Positions 1 through 10,440 are shown, numbered from the stretch's first letter. The stretch: 64,000 bases of DNA from Polynucleobacter hirudinilacicola (GCF_002192535.1 NZ_NAIA01000003.1:277952-341951), one strand, 5' to 3'. Notes: a model not told the origin generated them from the letters alone. A program made the numbers and translations.

Positions 1-2674
1 GTTGACGTGACCTTAATAGACGATAAGCACTACCCACTAAGTGGGCAATTTTTTGATCAACCAAACCTACCTCTCCAGCAATGCGGAGTAGGGCAATATT
101 GCCAAGATTGCCAATCAGTTGTGAGTGTTGATGTGAGTAAGCTAGTACCAAGAACTGCACAATAAATTCAATATCCACCATGCCGCCAGAGTCGTGCTTG
201 AGGTCGAACTCGCCACTTGCATTGGGATGACCCGCATGAACCTTACGGCGCATCTCCAGAATTTCAATCCGCAGCTGATCAATATTTCGTTGCTGACTTA
301 ATACTTCTGAGCGCACTAGCTCAAAGTCTAAGCCTACGACTGCATTACCTGCCGAGCAGCGTGCCCTAGTTAAAGCTTGATGCTCCCAAACCCAAGCGGC
401 ATTATCACCTTCACGCATTTGATACTTCTTAAAAGCCTCAGCATTGGTTACTAAAAATCCAGCCGAGCCATTAGGGCGAAGCCGAGTATCAATTTCAAAT
501 AAACTGCCGGTCGATGTAAACGCAGTTAACCAATTAATCATGCGTTTAGCTAATAGTGCATAGATTTCTTGCGCAGCATAATCAGCCTCATCTGATTGGT
601 ACAAAAATACCAAATCAAGATCAGAAGCATAGCCAAGCTCTTTACCACCCAACTTGCCATACGAAATCACTGCAAATGGCGCAAGGAAATCTTGTGGTAA
701 ACCAAACTTCTGAGCTACACCAGGCCATACCCGTTCAAATGTAGTCTGCAACATCAGGTCGGCTAATGCGGATAAATGATCACTCACCTTTTCAACTGAT
801 AGAGGCTCATCAACACCGATACCAAGGTCGGCTAAGAGCGTGATAAATGTCTCAGTATGGTGAGTTACGCGCAAAATATCCATCGCCTGCTCCGAGCCGT
901 CACCTTCAGCCATGACATCATCAAGACGCATGTTCAGATTAGCTTTTACTTCTTGCCAATACTCCTTAGGCTGCTCGATCAAGGCCATCTCAGTTCTTGA
1001 GTTGAGTAAGTGATCCAATAAATGTGGGTGTCTTGTCAGATATTGAGCGCCCCATTGAGATGCTTTGAGTAAATCGAGCACATTGAATAGCGCCCTTGGG
1101 TATTCAGCCAAAATAGATAAGTAGGCACTGCGTCTTGCAATAGCCTCTAGTAAATCAAAAAATCGCAATAGGGCCTGATCACCGCCATCATGCTGCAAGC
1201 TTTCTGCAGCCTTACGCATCAAATTATCAAAGATAAGTCGACTTTTCTCGGGCAGCTGTCTTTGCTTAGGGCTGTCAACCCACAAACTCCAGCGCGCAAG
1301 AGTTTGTGGGAAATATTGCGCATCTGGCTCCCAACTTAAATCTATGGGAACAAGCTCTAATCGAGAACTGTCATCTAATAAGAACGCTTTTTCAAACAGA
1401 CGAGCAACATTATTTTGATGACGATCTAACTCCGCCATGAAAGATTGACTCTCGCTTTCTAGACCCCCTTCTGCCATTGATGAAGCTAAGCGTGAACGAG
1501 CTGACTCATCATCTGGTAGGTAGTGGGTTTGTTGATCATCCCAAACCTGAATACGATGCTCGAGGCGCCTCAAAAAAATGTAAGCCGATTGCAAGGCCTC
1601 GATTTCTTCTGAGGGCAAAATTCCTCGCCGCCCAATTAAACTGAGAACCTCTAAAGTAGGGCGGATCCTAAAGCGAGGGTCAGTTCCTCCTCGCATCAAC
1701 TGAAACATTTGCGCGAGAAACTCAATCTCTCGAATGCCGCCGCGACCCAACTTAATATCGCGGGAGCGGCCCTGATGTCCTGATGAGCGCTTATCAGCCT
1801 CATGCTGAATCTGTGCATGCAGATCCCGGATGGATGCGATCACGCCATAATCCAAATGGCGTCGATATACAAATGGGCGAATGAGTTGATCCAACTCCTT
1901 TGCACAATACAGATGCTCAGATGAACCAGGTAACGGTGCAATCAGGCGACCTTTAATCCAGGCATAACGCTCCCACTCTCTACCTTGAACTAAAAGATAT
2001 TCTTCTAGCATCTCCAAGCTGCATACCAATGGCCCTGAGTCACCATTAGGGCGCAAGCGCATATCTACCCGAAAAACAAAACCATTTTCATCATGCTCAG
2101 ATAAGAGCCTCATTAAATGCTTACCCATACGAGAGAACCATTCATGGTTTGAAAGGCTCTTGGGTCCACCTAAAGTTTCACCCTCATGCTCATACAAGAA
2201 AATCAAATCGATATCAGAGGAGAGGTTCAGCTCGAGGCCGCCTAATTTGCCCATGCCAACGACCATCAGAGGCATCTCAGCATTATTGGGCTTACTCCAA
2301 GGAAGCCCAAATCGATTTTTTAAATCCTCGCGTATGTAAGCAATAGAGTTTGCAACCGCCAACTCAGCAAAATGGCTCAGGCCATGAGTTACCTCATCTA
2401 AACTCGCCATTCCATTGAGATCCCGAAATGCGATCCAAATCATTAACCGCTGCCTAGCAAGCCGCAGATTGGCCATAAACTGGGCCTCTTCCAGCCCCAA
2501 CCCCTGCTGAGAGATTCCAGAAGTTTTTAGTAAATTTTGGATGCCCTGCAAATCGACCTTTATCTGTCCGCAAGACCTCAGCCAGTCAATCCATTCGGGG
2601 CGAGCATTGAGCCAGCGCCGCGCATAGGTGGAATGCTGCTCTAGAAAAGCAATTTGTCGAGAAAATTCATCCAT
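1..2674 (-). CDS. glnE: Bifunctional glutamine synthetase adenylyltransferase/deadenylase, 3' end cut by window edge
   Basis: GlnE attaches and removes AMP on glutamine synthetase in response to PII signalling. The gene is absent from the ORF track because it runs off the left edge. Reading back from ATG at 2674 gives about 891 residues in one open frame, against roughly 950 for the family, so only a short C-terminal piece is missing. Two nucleotidyltransferase cores are visible: GKLGGLELNLSSDIDLIFLY in the N-terminal half and GKLGGKELGYASDLDLVFLY in the C-terminal half, each followed by an R-L-R-P-N-G segment, as expected of the duplicated adenylyl transferase/removase. It is divergent from yhdP with a 78-base gap. 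A G-rich run abuts the ATG too closely for a normal Shine-Dalgarno, and TAAGAT lies six bases upstream. Confidence 0.95.
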   Translation of the reverse strand, partial: MDEFSRQIAFLEQHSTYARRWLNARPEWIDWLRSCGQIKVDLQGIQNLLKTSGISQQGLGLEEAQFMANLRLARQRLMIWIAFRDLNGMASLDEVTHGLSHFAELAVANSIAYIREDLKNRFGLPWSKPNNAEMPLMVVGMGKLGGLELNLSSDIDLIFLYEHEGETLGGPKSLSNHEWFSRMGKHLMRLLSEHDENGFVFRVDMRLRPNGDSGPLVCSLEMLEEYLLVQGREWERYAWIKGRLIAPLPGSSEHLYCAKELDQLIRPFVYRRHLDYGVIASIRDLHAQIQHEADKRSSGHQGRSRDIKLGRGGIREIEFLAQMFQLMRGGTDPRFRIRPTLEVLSLIGRRGILPSEEIEALQSAYIFLRRLEHRIQVWDDQQTHYLPDDESARSRLASSMAEGGLESESQSFMAELDRHQNNVARLFEKAFLLDDSSRLELVPIDLSWEPDAQYFPQTLARWSLWVDSPKQRQLPEKSRLIFDNLMRKAAESLQHDGGDQALLRFFDLLEAIARRSAYLSILAEYPRALFNVLDLLKASQWGAQYLTRHPHLLDHLLNSRTEMALIEQPKEYWQEVKANLNMRLDDVMAEGDGSEQAMDILRVTHHTETFITLLADLGIGVDEPLSVEKVSDHLSALADLMLQTTFERVWPGVAQKFGLPQDFLAPFAVISYGKLGGKELGYASDLDLVFLYQSDEADYAAQEIYALLAKRMINWLTAFTSTGSLFEIDTRLRPNGSAGFLVTNAEAFKKYQMREGDNAAWVWEHQALTRARCSAGNAVVGLDFELVRSEVLSQQRNIDQLRIEILEMRRKVHAGHPNASGEFDLKHDSGGMVDIEFIVQFLVLAYSHQHSQLIGNLGNIALLRIAGEVGLVDQKIAHLVGSAYRLLRSRQ

Positions 2675-2715
2675 TCCCCCATCTTAATCCGTACCCTAAT
2701 TCTGATGCTAGAAGC

Positions 2716-2745
2716 TTGGCGACCGACTCCAGGCTGACGGATAAT
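2716..2745 (+). promoter_or_regulatory. Predicted sigma70 promoter of yhdP, leaderless geometry
   Basis: TTGGCG (2716-2721) and GATAAT (2740-2745) are separated by 18 bases, giving a 4/6 and a 5/6 match to the sigma70 consensus. Only seven bases lie between the -10 element and the ATG at 2753, so transcription should begin at or within a base or two of the start codon. Confidence 0.55.
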
Positions 2746-2752
2746 AGGGGTC

Positions 2753-5700
2753 ATGCTGCAAAACATCATCCCGCCTCGCCTCAAGAGCTTGCTGGCAAAA
2801 CGCCCCCAAAGTTTTGACGGGCCTTGGCGTAAACGCGCCCTCTTTCTTTGCGGATTTGTTTTGGTCTTGTTTGTGGTCGGCCACCTGGGAATTCGTTTCA
2901 TAGTTTGGCCTCAAATTGAAAAATCTAAAGCTTCAGTAGAAAGACTCATTAGTGCTCGCATTGGTGTTGATGTTGCCATGGATGATTTAAGGGTTTCTTG
3001 GACTGGCATCCGGCCCGAGTTTGAGCTCGATGGCCTACGCTTTAATGGCCCTGACAAATCGAGGCCCTTATTGCAGATTGCCAAAATTCGCGGTGAGCTC
3101 AGCTGGAATTCCTTCTACCACCTAGCACCCTATTTCCATGAGCTCTACTTTGAAGGCGCTCAAATTTATGCTGAGCGCGATAAAAAAGGCTTGATCAATA
3201 TTGCCGGCATTGCAACTCACGGGAATTCAAATGATTACGGATTCGAAAATTGGCTTCTCGCGCAAAACGAGATTGAAGTTAACAATGTTGAAATATTTTG
3301 GTCTGATCAGCTAGATAAAAAATTAAGTACTTCGTTTCAAATTCAAAATCTAGTACTCATTAATGGCCTACGCAGTCATAAAGCCTCACTGAAAACAACA
3401 ACTCCGTGGGCTAATGGCCCCATACAGGTTGAGGCAAACTTTGTTCACCACCTCGGTGGCCAGGCTGGCAATTGGCGTGACTGGATTGGTAATATCTCGT
3501 GGGATGTAGCCGATCTCAATCTCAGTCAAATTGCAAAAGAATTTACTCTTCCACTCCACGCTTTAGAGGGAAAGCTGAGCTCTAAGGGAAAATTAAAAAT
3601 TGATAACGGCCAACCCGATGGTGGAGTAGTCTTTATAGCTGCAGATAACCTTGTAATTCAGCTCGCCAAAAATGAAGATGGGATTGCTTTAGGTAGATTG
3701 GAAACCAATCTCACCCAAGAAAATGATGGCGGCTTAATTTCTGTCACTACCAAAACATTTGCCTGGCGCGATATTGATAGTTCAAAGACTGGGCCATTAG
3801 AAAACTTAAGTCCGATGACTTTTGCCTGGAGTCCTCCAGGTTCCGATGGTGAGATTAAAGAATTTAGATTCTCTTCCCCTAAAATTTTGGTTGAAGATGT
3901 AGCTCTATTCGCATTGAACTTACCGCTATCTAAAAAAGTTCATCAATGGATTAAGGCCTCTCGTGCAGATGGTGAATTACAAAATCTCGATATCCGCTGG
4001 TCTGAGAGTAAATCTTCCCTATCGTCATTAAATATTCCTGGTGGATGGTTTAAATCAAACAAATTGGATTTTTCTATTAGCGCCAAGCTTGTTAATCTGG
4101 GCTTTATTGGCATCGACAAATCTATGCCATCTGCTTCAAATCTATCCGGGTTTATTAGTGCCGATCAAAATCAAGGAAGCTTTTCTATTAATTCCAGCGA
4201 CCTCGAGATTGAGATCAATGATTTATTGGTTGATCCCAAAATTCAATTAGATCGCGCCAATGGACAGGTGACCTGGTCAAAGAAAAAAGGGAATTGGATT
4301 GTTAATGCAAAACAGCTGGCCCTCAGTAATCCGGAAATAGATACAACGCTCAATATCAATTACGTGATTGGGGCCGCCAAGAAGCCGGATTTCATGACTC
4401 TGGATATGGACTTTGCAAAAGCCGATCTAGCTACCGCATACCGCTACCTACCTCTTGGCATGGGTAAAGAGGCCAGACAGTACTTGAGCAAAGCATTTAC
4501 TGCAGGCACCATACAAAAAGGTAGCCTACATATTAAAGGCGATCCCAATGGCGTCCCCTTCCCCAATAGTGGCGATGGTGAATTCACCCTCAATCTACCA
4601 ATCGTAGGGGCTACGTTCTACCCAGTCCCGTTATTGCCAAGCAACTTAGGAGTTTGGTCTGCATTTAGCAAAGTAAATGGCGTACTTGCAATGCAAAACT
4701 CAAACTTGAAGGTAGATATTTCTAAAGCTAACTTCAAAGATGTACAGCTCAGTCAATTCCATGCAGAAATTCCAAATGTCAGTGCAAAGCAGTTAATGCT
4801 ATCCGTGAATGGCAATGCCCAGGGCGATGCTCCACAGATGCTAGAGTATCTATTCGCCTCTCCATTTGCTAAAAAGCAAAATAAGATAGAAAAGAATCTA
4901 CGAGTAAGTGGGCCAATTAACCTTGACCTAGGACTAAAGATCCCCCTCTCGACTAACGATGACACTGGCGTTGATATCAAGCTGGATCTAACTGGTAACA
5001 AAGCACAGTGGGCAAATTTACCGCCACTGGAGAATCTCAAAGGAAAAATTCGGATTACCGAAGTGAATCCTGAATTTGAAAATGTCACTGCAACCTTCTT
5101 GGGCGGGACTTTAAACATCGGTAGCTCACCCTCAGCACCAGGTAAACAAAACTTTAATATTACGGGCGCTATTACTGCGAACTTTATTAAAGACTATCTT
5201 GTAAAAACACTCAACAATGAGGCTTCTCCAATTCTGGAGGCAATGAGTGGATCTGCCAAATACGAAGGCACTCTCAGCTTTAATAAAACTGGTAGCGAAA
5301 CCAATCTCAAATTTGATCTGCGTAATTGGGCAAGTGCCGCTCCAATGCCAGCCAAGAAGCTGATGGGTACACCCATGACTGGGCAAGTGCTCTTTAAAAC
5401 AACTACCAGCAATGAAGGTAGCGCAAATCGCTTTAGCTGGACTGGAAAGTTTGGAGACCTATATACAGTTCAAGGAGACATGAATAGCAATGATGAGTTG
5501 CGCTATGCCCTTGGCATAGGTGCACCGGCGAATTTATCCCAGACTGGATTCCAAATGAATCTAGCTAGCAATGAGCTCGATATGGATGCTTGGTTAGATT
5601 TCTTTGGAAAACAAAAACAACAAAGTAATACTCCCCCAATAACTAGCTCTGAAACCACTAGCGTTAATTTAACTGCACAGGTGAAGAAGCTCATTTTGTT

Positions 5701-6889
5701 TGACCGCATCTGGCAAGACCTCAATTTATCGGCAAGCAATAAAACGAATGCTTGGCAGTTGCGAATTAACTCGCCTCTCATTGCAGGTCAAATACAGTAT
5801 CAGGAATCCAATAATGCCAATCCTAGCGGCCTAGTGAGCGGAAATTTAAGTCGACTCAAGGTTCCAGATGAGTTCACCCCAGTAATAGAAACAACTAAGG
5901 TAGCACAAAAGACTAATGTTGTTGTGAAGAGTAAGCTTTCACCCAATTCAATTCCAAGTCTAGATGTGACCATCGATGACTTGAATTGGTCAAAGGCACA
6001 TCTTGGACAAACTAAACTCAAAACAAAGACTAGCAACAATCTATTAACAATAGAATCGATTCAATTTAATAATCCCCAAAGCAACTCAATCACCACCGGG
6101 CAATGGATTGGTGCCACACCAAACCAAGCCGAGCATAGCAGTATGAATATAGATTTGGATGTGAAAGATGCTGGGCGCATTATTGCTAATTGGAGTTCAC
6201 AAAAATCTGTTGAAGGTGGCCAAGGCAAGCTGACTGCCAATGCAGAGTGGGATGGCTCGCCCTTTAGTCCCAAATATGAAACTCTTGCTGGTAAGGTCAA
6301 CCTCAATCTGGAAAAAGGACGCTTATTAGAAGTCGATACTAGCGGCGCTCAAATTTTGGATGTGCTAAGCCTGCAAAGTCTCTTCAGATTTGCGACCTTA
6401 GATCTTCAAGGTAGCCTAGGTAATATTGTTAGCAAGGGAACGCCCTTCAACAATATCAATGCAAGCTTCGACCTTAGTAATGGACTGGCCCAAACCAAGC
6501 AATTCACCATGAGCCTAGATCAGGCTAGAGTAGCGATGGTAGGACAAATCAATATTCCCAAACAAACACAAGATCTGCGCGTGACTATCTTCCCAACCAT
6601 TGACGCAACTGCTGGCTCCTTAGCTGCTTTTGCGATCAACCCTATTGTTGGATTGGGTGCACTCGTTGGGCAATACCTCATTACTAATCAAATTAATCGA
6701 AATTTACAATCTGATTATTTAATTCAAGGCTCTTGGGATAAGCCAGAAGTGATTCCGCTAGATCAAAAAGGTCAGCCGATTGATAATAAAACTTTAAATA
6801 CGATACGTAGCAAAGATTTACTTAAAGAACAAAGTAAACCCAGCCCAAACAACGCACCAACCCCAAAACCGCAAACCCAGGCTTTATGA
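2753..6889 (+). CDS. yhdP: YhdP family AsmA-like envelope protein
   Basis: A 1378-residue protein with a single N-terminal membrane anchor (about residues 29-51) and a very long periplasmic part rich in beta-strand patterns. It ends in an AsmA-like C-terminal region with YLIQGSWDKPEVIPL near residue 1330. These are the features of YhdP, a bridge-like AsmA protein thought to carry phospholipids from the inner to the outer membrane. Length fits the family (about 1270 in E. coli, often longer in betaproteobacteria). It overlaps the next gene by four bases (ATGA), so the hydrolase and probably tldD are co-transcribed. The yhdP-tldD neighbourhood is conserved in proteobacteria. The C-terminal tail is proline- and lysine-rich and looks disordered. 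Confidence 0.9.
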   Translation: MLQNIIPPRLKSLLAKRPQSFDGPWRKRALFLCGFVLVLFVVGHLGIRFIVWPQIEKSKASVERLISARIGVDVAMDDLRVSWTGIRPEFELDGLRFNGPDKSRPLLQIAKIRGELSWNSFYHLAPYFHELYFEGAQIYAERDKKGLINIAGIATHGNSNDYGFENWLLAQNEIEVNNVEIFWSDQLDKKLSTSFQIQNLVLINGLRSHKASLKTTTPWANGPIQVEANFVHHLGGQAGNWRDWIGNISWDVADLNLSQIAKEFTLPLHALEGKLSSKGKLKIDNGQPDGGVVFIAADNLVIQLAKNEDGIALGRLETNLTQENDGGLISVTTKTFAWRDIDSSKTGPLENLSPMTFAWSPPGSDGEIKEFRFSSPKILVEDVALFALNLPLSKKVHQWIKASRADGELQNLDIRWSESKSSLSSLNIPGGWFKSNKLDFSISAKLVNLGFIGIDKSMPSASNLSGFISADQNQGSFSINSSDLEIEINDLLVDPKIQLDRANGQVTWSKKKGNWIVNAKQLALSNPEIDTTLNINYVIGAAKKPDFMTLDMDFAKADLATAYRYLPLGMGKEARQYLSKAFTAGTIQKGSLHIKGDPNGVPFPNSGDGEFTLNLPIVGATFYPVPLLPSNLGVWSAFSKVNGVLAMQNSNLKVDISKANFKDVQLSQFHAEIPNVSAKQLMLSVNGNAQGDAPQMLEYLFASPFAKKQNKIEKNLRVSGPINLDLGLKIPLSTNDDTGVDIKLDLTGNKAQWANLPPLENLKGKIRITEVNPEFENVTATFLGGTLNIGSSPSAPGKQNFNITGAITANFIKDYLVKTLNNEASPILEAMSGSAKYEGTLSFNKTGSETNLKFDLRNWASAAPMPAKKLMGTPMTGQVLFKTTTSNEGSANRFSWTGKFGDLYTVQGDMNSNDELRYALGIGAPANLSQTGFQMNLASNELDMDAWLDFFGKQKQQSNTPPITSSETTSVNLTAQVKKLILFDRIWQDLNLSASNKTNAWQLRINSPLIAGQIQYQESNNANPSGLVSGNLSRLKVPDEFTPVIETTKVAQKTNVVVKSKLSPNSIPSLDVTIDDLNWSKAHLGQTKLKTKTSNNLLTIESIQFNNPQSNSITTGQWIGATPNQAEHSSMNIDLDVKDAGRIIANWSSQKSVEGGQGKLTANAEWDGSPFSPKYETLAGKVNLNLEKGRLLEVDTSGAQILDVLSLQSLFRFATLDLQGSLGNIVSKGTPFNNINASFDLSNGLAQTKQFTMSLDQARVAMVGQINIPKQTQDLRVTIFPTIDATAGSLAAFAINPIVGLGALVGQYLITNQINRNLQSDYLIQGSWDKPEVIPLDQKGQPIDNKTLNTIRSKDLLKEQSKPSPNNAPTPKPQTQAL

Positions 6890-7716
6890 GCAAATCCAAC
6901 TCTGTAGAACTCAAAATTGCCGCGATTCAGATGGTATCTAGCGCATCAGTTCAAGCAAATCTAGAGACGGCTGGCAGGCTGATCCAAGCAGCAGCTCAGG
7001 ATGAAGCTCAGGTTGTCGTTCTACCGGAATACTTTTGCATCATGGGTCTGAAAGACACTGATAAGGTCAACATCCGAGAAGCTTTTGGTAGCGGGCCAAT
7101 TCAAGCAGAACTTGCAGAGCTGGCTAAGGCTAATGGTATTTATTTAATTGCGGGGACCATTCCCCTTAAAGCAAAAGATCCAAACAAAGTATTGAATACA
7201 ACCCTCGTCTTTGGCCCAGATGGGCAGAGAGTAGCGCGCTATGACAAGATTCATTTATTTGGTTTTCAGACCAATACTGAACGCTACCAAGAGTCTGAAA
7301 CGATAGAAGCTGGTGAGATACCCGGCATCGTCAAAATTACAGCCAATAATACTGAGTGGACTCTTGGACTGAGTATTTGTTATGACTTGCGCTTTCCAGA
7401 ACTGTACCGCGCGCTTGGGCAAGTAGATTGCCACATCATTCCTGCTGCCTTTACTTATACAACTGGTAAAGACCATTGGGAAATCCTCTTGCGGGCTCGT
7501 GCTATTGAAAACCAATGCTACGTCTTAGCATCTGCGCAAGGCGGGATACACCAAAACCAAAGGCGGACTTGGGGCAATACCATGCTGATCGACCCTTGGG
7601 GTAGCATCCTAAGCACTCTTAACGAAGGGGAGGGGTTTATTTCTGGGGTTTTAAGCAAAGAAAAATTAAACGAGGTACGCTCTAAGTTACCCGCACTTGC
7701 ACACCGTAAGCTTTAA
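6886..7716 (+). CDS. Carbon-nitrogen hydrolase (Nit1-like amidase)
   Basis: A 276-residue nitrilase-superfamily amidase. The Glu-Lys-Cys catalytic triad is visible: E48 in VVLPEYF, K121 in YDKIHLF and C165 in [15 protein letters not shown]. The last motif is typical of the Nit1/NitA branch, which hydrolyses deaminated glutathione as metabolite repair. The DLRFPELYR context argues against a true nitrilase, but the substrate cannot be proved from sequence. The start overlaps the yhdP stop (ATGA), and the gene sits between yhdP and tldD. It is expected to be cytoplasmic; no signal peptide is seen. Confidence 0.88.
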   Translation: MSKSNSVELKIAAIQMVSSASVQANLETAGRLIQAAAQDEAQVVVLPEYFCIMGLKDTDKVNIREAFGSGPIQAELAELAKANGIYLIAGTIPLKAKDPNKVLNTTLVFGPDGQRVARYDKIHLFGFQTNTERYQESETIEAGEIPGIVKITANNTEWTLGLSICYDLRFPELYRALGQVDCHIIPAAFTYTTGKDHWEILLRARAIENQCYVLASAQGGIHQNQRRTWGNTMLIDPWGSILSTLNEGEGFISGVLSKEKLNEVRSKLPALAHRKL

Positions 7717-7724
7717 AGAAAGAT

Positions 7725-9227
7725 TTGCTGAATCACATGAATGCACCTGAAGCACTATTTCCCGCGAATTGGGCCAAAGCCAAAAAGCAGGCAGATCTTC
7801 TTAAATTAGCCAAGTCCATTCTGCTTGAGCCAACTGGACTCTCAGAGCAAGATCTCCATAAGACATTTGGCAGCATGTTCACCCATCACCTTGATGATGC
7901 TGATTTGTACTTCCAACATACTCGCAGTGAAAGTTGGAGTCTGGAGGAGGGAATTGTCAAATCTGGTAGCTTCAATATTGACCAAGGCGTGGGAGTTCGA
8001 GCTATTTATGGTGATAAGACTGCCTTTGCTTACTCTGACGAAATTAATTTAGAAGCGCTGACTAAAGCTGCTAAAGCTACCCGCGTGATTGGCCCACAAG
8101 GTGGTAAGCAAGCCGTTGCTAGCAAGTTATTCAATCCCATATCCAATAAGCTTTACTCCGATATGAATCCTTTAGACTCATTACAGCCTAAAGAAAAAAT
8201 TGCCCTACTAGAAAGCATTGAGCGTCGCGCAAAAGCACGTGATCCTCGGATTATTCAGGTGATGGCAAGTCTTGCTGGTGAATTTGATGTTGTTCTAGTG
8301 GTACGTGCAGATGGCTTGCTTGCTGCAGATGTAAGGCCACTAGTGCGCGTTTCAGTTCATGTGATTGCCGAGCAAAATGGTCGTCGTGAGTCTGGGTCTT
8401 CCGGTGGTGGTGCGCGCCATGACTATCATTATTTTGACGCCGCTCTGATCAACCAATATGTGGATGAAGCGGTTGATGGCGCCCTCATCAACCTGGAATC
8501 TCGTCCTGCGCCTGCAGGCCCAATGACAGTTGTCATGGGCCCAGGCTGGCCAGGTGTTCTGCTACACGAAGCAGTTGGTCATGGTCTTGAAGGTGACTTC
8601 AACCGTAAGGGTTCCTCAGCATTTGCTGGTCGTATTGGGCAACGCGTAGCAGCTAAAGGTGTCACTGTGGTTGATGATGGCACCCTCTCTGGCCGCAGAG
8701 GATCATTGAACATTGACGACGAAGGCACGCCCACTCAATGCACCACCTTAATTGAAGATGGAATTTTGAAGGGTTATATTCAGGATAGTTTGAATGCGCG
8801 ACTGATGAAAATGCCACTGACAGGTAATGGCCGCCGCGAAAGTTTTGCATCACTTCCAATGCCACGCATGACAAATACTTACATGCTAGCCGGCAAGGAC
8901 GATCCCCAAGAAATTGTGGCGAGCATCAAGCGTGGTTTATACGCAGTCAATTTTGGCGGTGGCCAAGTTGACATTACCAGTGGCAAATTTGTGTTCTCGG
9001 CGTCTGAAGCGTATTGGGTTGAAAACGGCAAAATTCAATATCCCGTCAAAGGTGCCACGATTATTGGCAGCGGCCCCGAGTCCTTAAAACAGGTCTCCAT
9101 GATTGGTAACGATCTCAAATTAGACGGTGGCATCGGGGTTTGCGGCAAAGAAGGGCAAAGCGTTCCGGTCGGCGTTGGACAGCCCACTTTACGCATCGAC
9201 AGCCTCACTGTCGGTGGAACCGCCTGA
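7725..9227 (+). CDS. tldD: Metalloprotease TldD
   Basis: TldD is half of the TldD/TldE zinc protease that degrades unfolded peptides and processes microcin B17 and CcdA. The HExxxH metal motif appears as HEAVGH at residues 281-286, and the glycine-rich C-terminal half is typical. Length is 500 residues from the TTG start at 7725, slightly longer than the usual 480. An ATG at 7737 (four codons later) is an alternative; the A/G-rich run AAAGAAAGA sits just before the TTG and favours 7725 slightly. It follows the hydrolase by eight bases and is probably in the same operon. Its partner TldE/PmbA is not in this window. Confidence 0.93.
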   Translation: MLNHMNAPEALFPANWAKAKKQADLLKLAKSILLEPTGLSEQDLHKTFGSMFTHHLDDADLYFQHTRSESWSLEEGIVKSGSFNIDQGVGVRAIYGDKTAFAYSDEINLEALTKAAKATRVIGPQGGKQAVASKLFNPISNKLYSDMNPLDSLQPKEKIALLESIERRAKARDPRIIQVMASLAGEFDVVLVVRADGLLAADVRPLVRVSVHVIAEQNGRRESGSSGGGARHDYHYFDAALINQYVDEAVDGALINLESRPAPAGPMTVVMGPGWPGVLLHEAVGHGLEGDFNRKGSSAFAGRIGQRVAAKGVTVVDDGTLSGRRGSLNIDDEGTPTQCTTLIEDGILKGYIQDSLNARLMKMPLTGNGRRESFASLPMPRMTNTYMLAGKDDPQEIVASIKRGLYAVNFGGGQVDITSGKFVFSASEAYWVENGKIQYPVKGATIIGSGPESLKQVSMIGNDLKLDGGIGVCGKEGQSVPVGVGQPTLRIDSLTVGGTA

Positions 9228-9238
9228 AATTTCTAAAT

Positions 9239-9258
9239 TACGGCTTAAAATAGCCGTA
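9239..9258 (+). promoter_or_regulatory. Palindrome enclosing a -10 box directly at the DAHP synthase start
   Basis: TACGGCT-taaaat-AGCCGTA is a perfect 7-base inverted repeat with a six-base centre. The centre, TAAAAT (9246-9251), is a 5/6 match to the -10 consensus and lies six bases before the ATG at 9258. The last base of the right arm is the A of the start codon. No convincing -35 is visible. It could be a core promoter for a leaderless mRNA, an operator, or both. Confidence 0.45.
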
Positions 9259-10382
9259 TGAGCCAACAAAATACGAATCCCTCCAATTGGTACTCTGTCG
9301 TTGATAAAACGTCAGATACTGACGATCAACGCATTGATAAGATTTCTGTTCTGCCTCCGCCAGAACATCTGATTCGCTTCTTTCCAATTTCTGGAACCCC
9401 TACCGAAGCATTGATCAGCAAAACTCGCAAGAAAATTCGCGACATCATTCATGGTAAAGACGATCGTTTACTCGTGATCATTGGGCCTTGCTCGATTCAT
9501 GATCCACGTGCGGCACTCGAATATTGTCAACGCCTTTTAGCCGAGCGTGAGCGCTTTGCTGGTGAACTAGAAATTGTGATGCGCGTCTATTTTGAAAAAC
9601 CACGCACTACCGTTGGCTGGAAGGGTCTGATTAATGACCCTTACTTGGATGAAAGCTATCGCATTGAAGAAGGTCTGCGTCTTGCACGTCAAGTCCTCAT
9701 GGAAATCAATCGACTGGGTATGCCGGCTGGTAGCGAATTCTTGGATGTGATCTCTCCACAATATATTGCTGACCTCATCTCATGGGGCGCTATTGGTGCA
9801 CGCACTACTGAAAGCCAAGTTCATCGTGAACTTGCCTCTGGTTTATCTGCGCCCATCGGATTTAAAAACGGCACCGATGGCAATATCAAAATTGCTACTG
9901 ATGCGATTCAAGCGGCAGGTCGTCCACACCACTTCTTATCTGTTCACAAGAATGGGCAAGTGTCCGTTGTGGAAACTAAAGGCAACAATGACTGTCACGT
10001 CATTTTACGTGGCGGAAAAGAGCCTAACTACGAAGCGCCGCACGTACAATCTGCTTGCGCTGAACTAGCATCTGCAAAGCTTCCAGCCAGTTTGATGGTT
10101 GACTTATCGCATGCTAACTCCAGCAAGAAACATGAGCGTCAAATCATCGTGGCAGATGATATTGCCAAGCAAATTGAATCTGGTTCACATGAGATTTTTG
10201 GTGTGATGGTAGAAAGCCACCTGAACGACGGTGCGCAGAAATTTACACCTGGTAAAGATGATCCACGTAAGCTAGAGTACGGCAAGAGTATTACCGATGC
10301 CTGTATTAATTGGGATGATTCAGTAAAAGTGTTGGAGCGTTTAGCTGGCGCAGTAAAGAAACGCCGCAGCAAGAAAAAATAA
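9258..10382 (+). CDS. aroG: 3-deoxy-7-phosphoheptulonate synthase, class I (AroF/G/H type)
   Basis: Catalyses condensation of phosphoenolpyruvate and erythrose 4-phosphate, the first step of the shikimate pathway. The 374-residue protein has the class I signatures GPCSIHD near residue 77, GARTTESQ near residue 178 and IGFKNGTDG near residue 200. It is about 24 residues longer than the E. coli enzymes, with a short N-terminal extension and a very basic C-terminal tail (KKRRSKKK). Which amino acid inhibits it cannot be decided by eye, so the aroG symbol denotes the family. It is monocistronic, with a strong terminator directly downstream and a palindromic promoter-like element upstream. Confidence 0.93.
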   Translation: MSQQNTNPSNWYSVVDKTSDTDDQRIDKISVLPPPEHLIRFFPISGTPTEALISKTRKKIRDIIHGKDDRLLVIIGPCSIHDPRAALEYCQRLLAERERFAGELEIVMRVYFEKPRTTVGWKGLINDPYLDESYRIEEGLRLARQVLMEINRLGMPAGSEFLDVISPQYIADLISWGAIGARTTESQVHRELASGLSAPIGFKNGTDGNIKIATDAIQAAGRPHHFLSVHKNGQVSVVETKGNNDCHVILRGGKEPNYEAPHVQSACAELASAKLPASLMVDLSHANSSKKHERQIIVADDIAKQIESGSHEIFGVMVESHLNDGAQKFTPGKDDPRKLEYGKSITDACINWDDSVKVLERLAGAVKKRRSKKK

Positions 10383-10407
10383 TACGCGCAGTAATGAAGG
10401 TAAGATT

Positions 10408-10440
10408 AAAAGAGGCTAATTTATTTAGTCTCTTTTTTTT
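10408..10440. terminator. Bidirectional intrinsic terminator between aroG and the cobalamin adenosyltransferase
   Basis: AAAAGAGGCTAA and TTAGTCTCTTTT form a 12-base-pair stem (one G-U pair) around the loop TTTAT, followed by an unbroken T run. The reverse complement also ends in T residues, so it can serve both convergent genes. The hairpin overlaps the stop codon of the minus-strand gene. Confidence 0.85.

Noticed and set aside
2641-2914. Two minus-strand ORFs near the glnE start (86 and 68 residues).
   Set aside because: They overlap the starts of glnE and yhdP in other frames and end in non-conserved sequence.
6886-7716. Carbon-nitrogen hydrolase as a true nitrilase.
   Set aside because: The [11 protein letters not shown] context matches the Nit1 amidase branch; calling it nitrilase is not supported.
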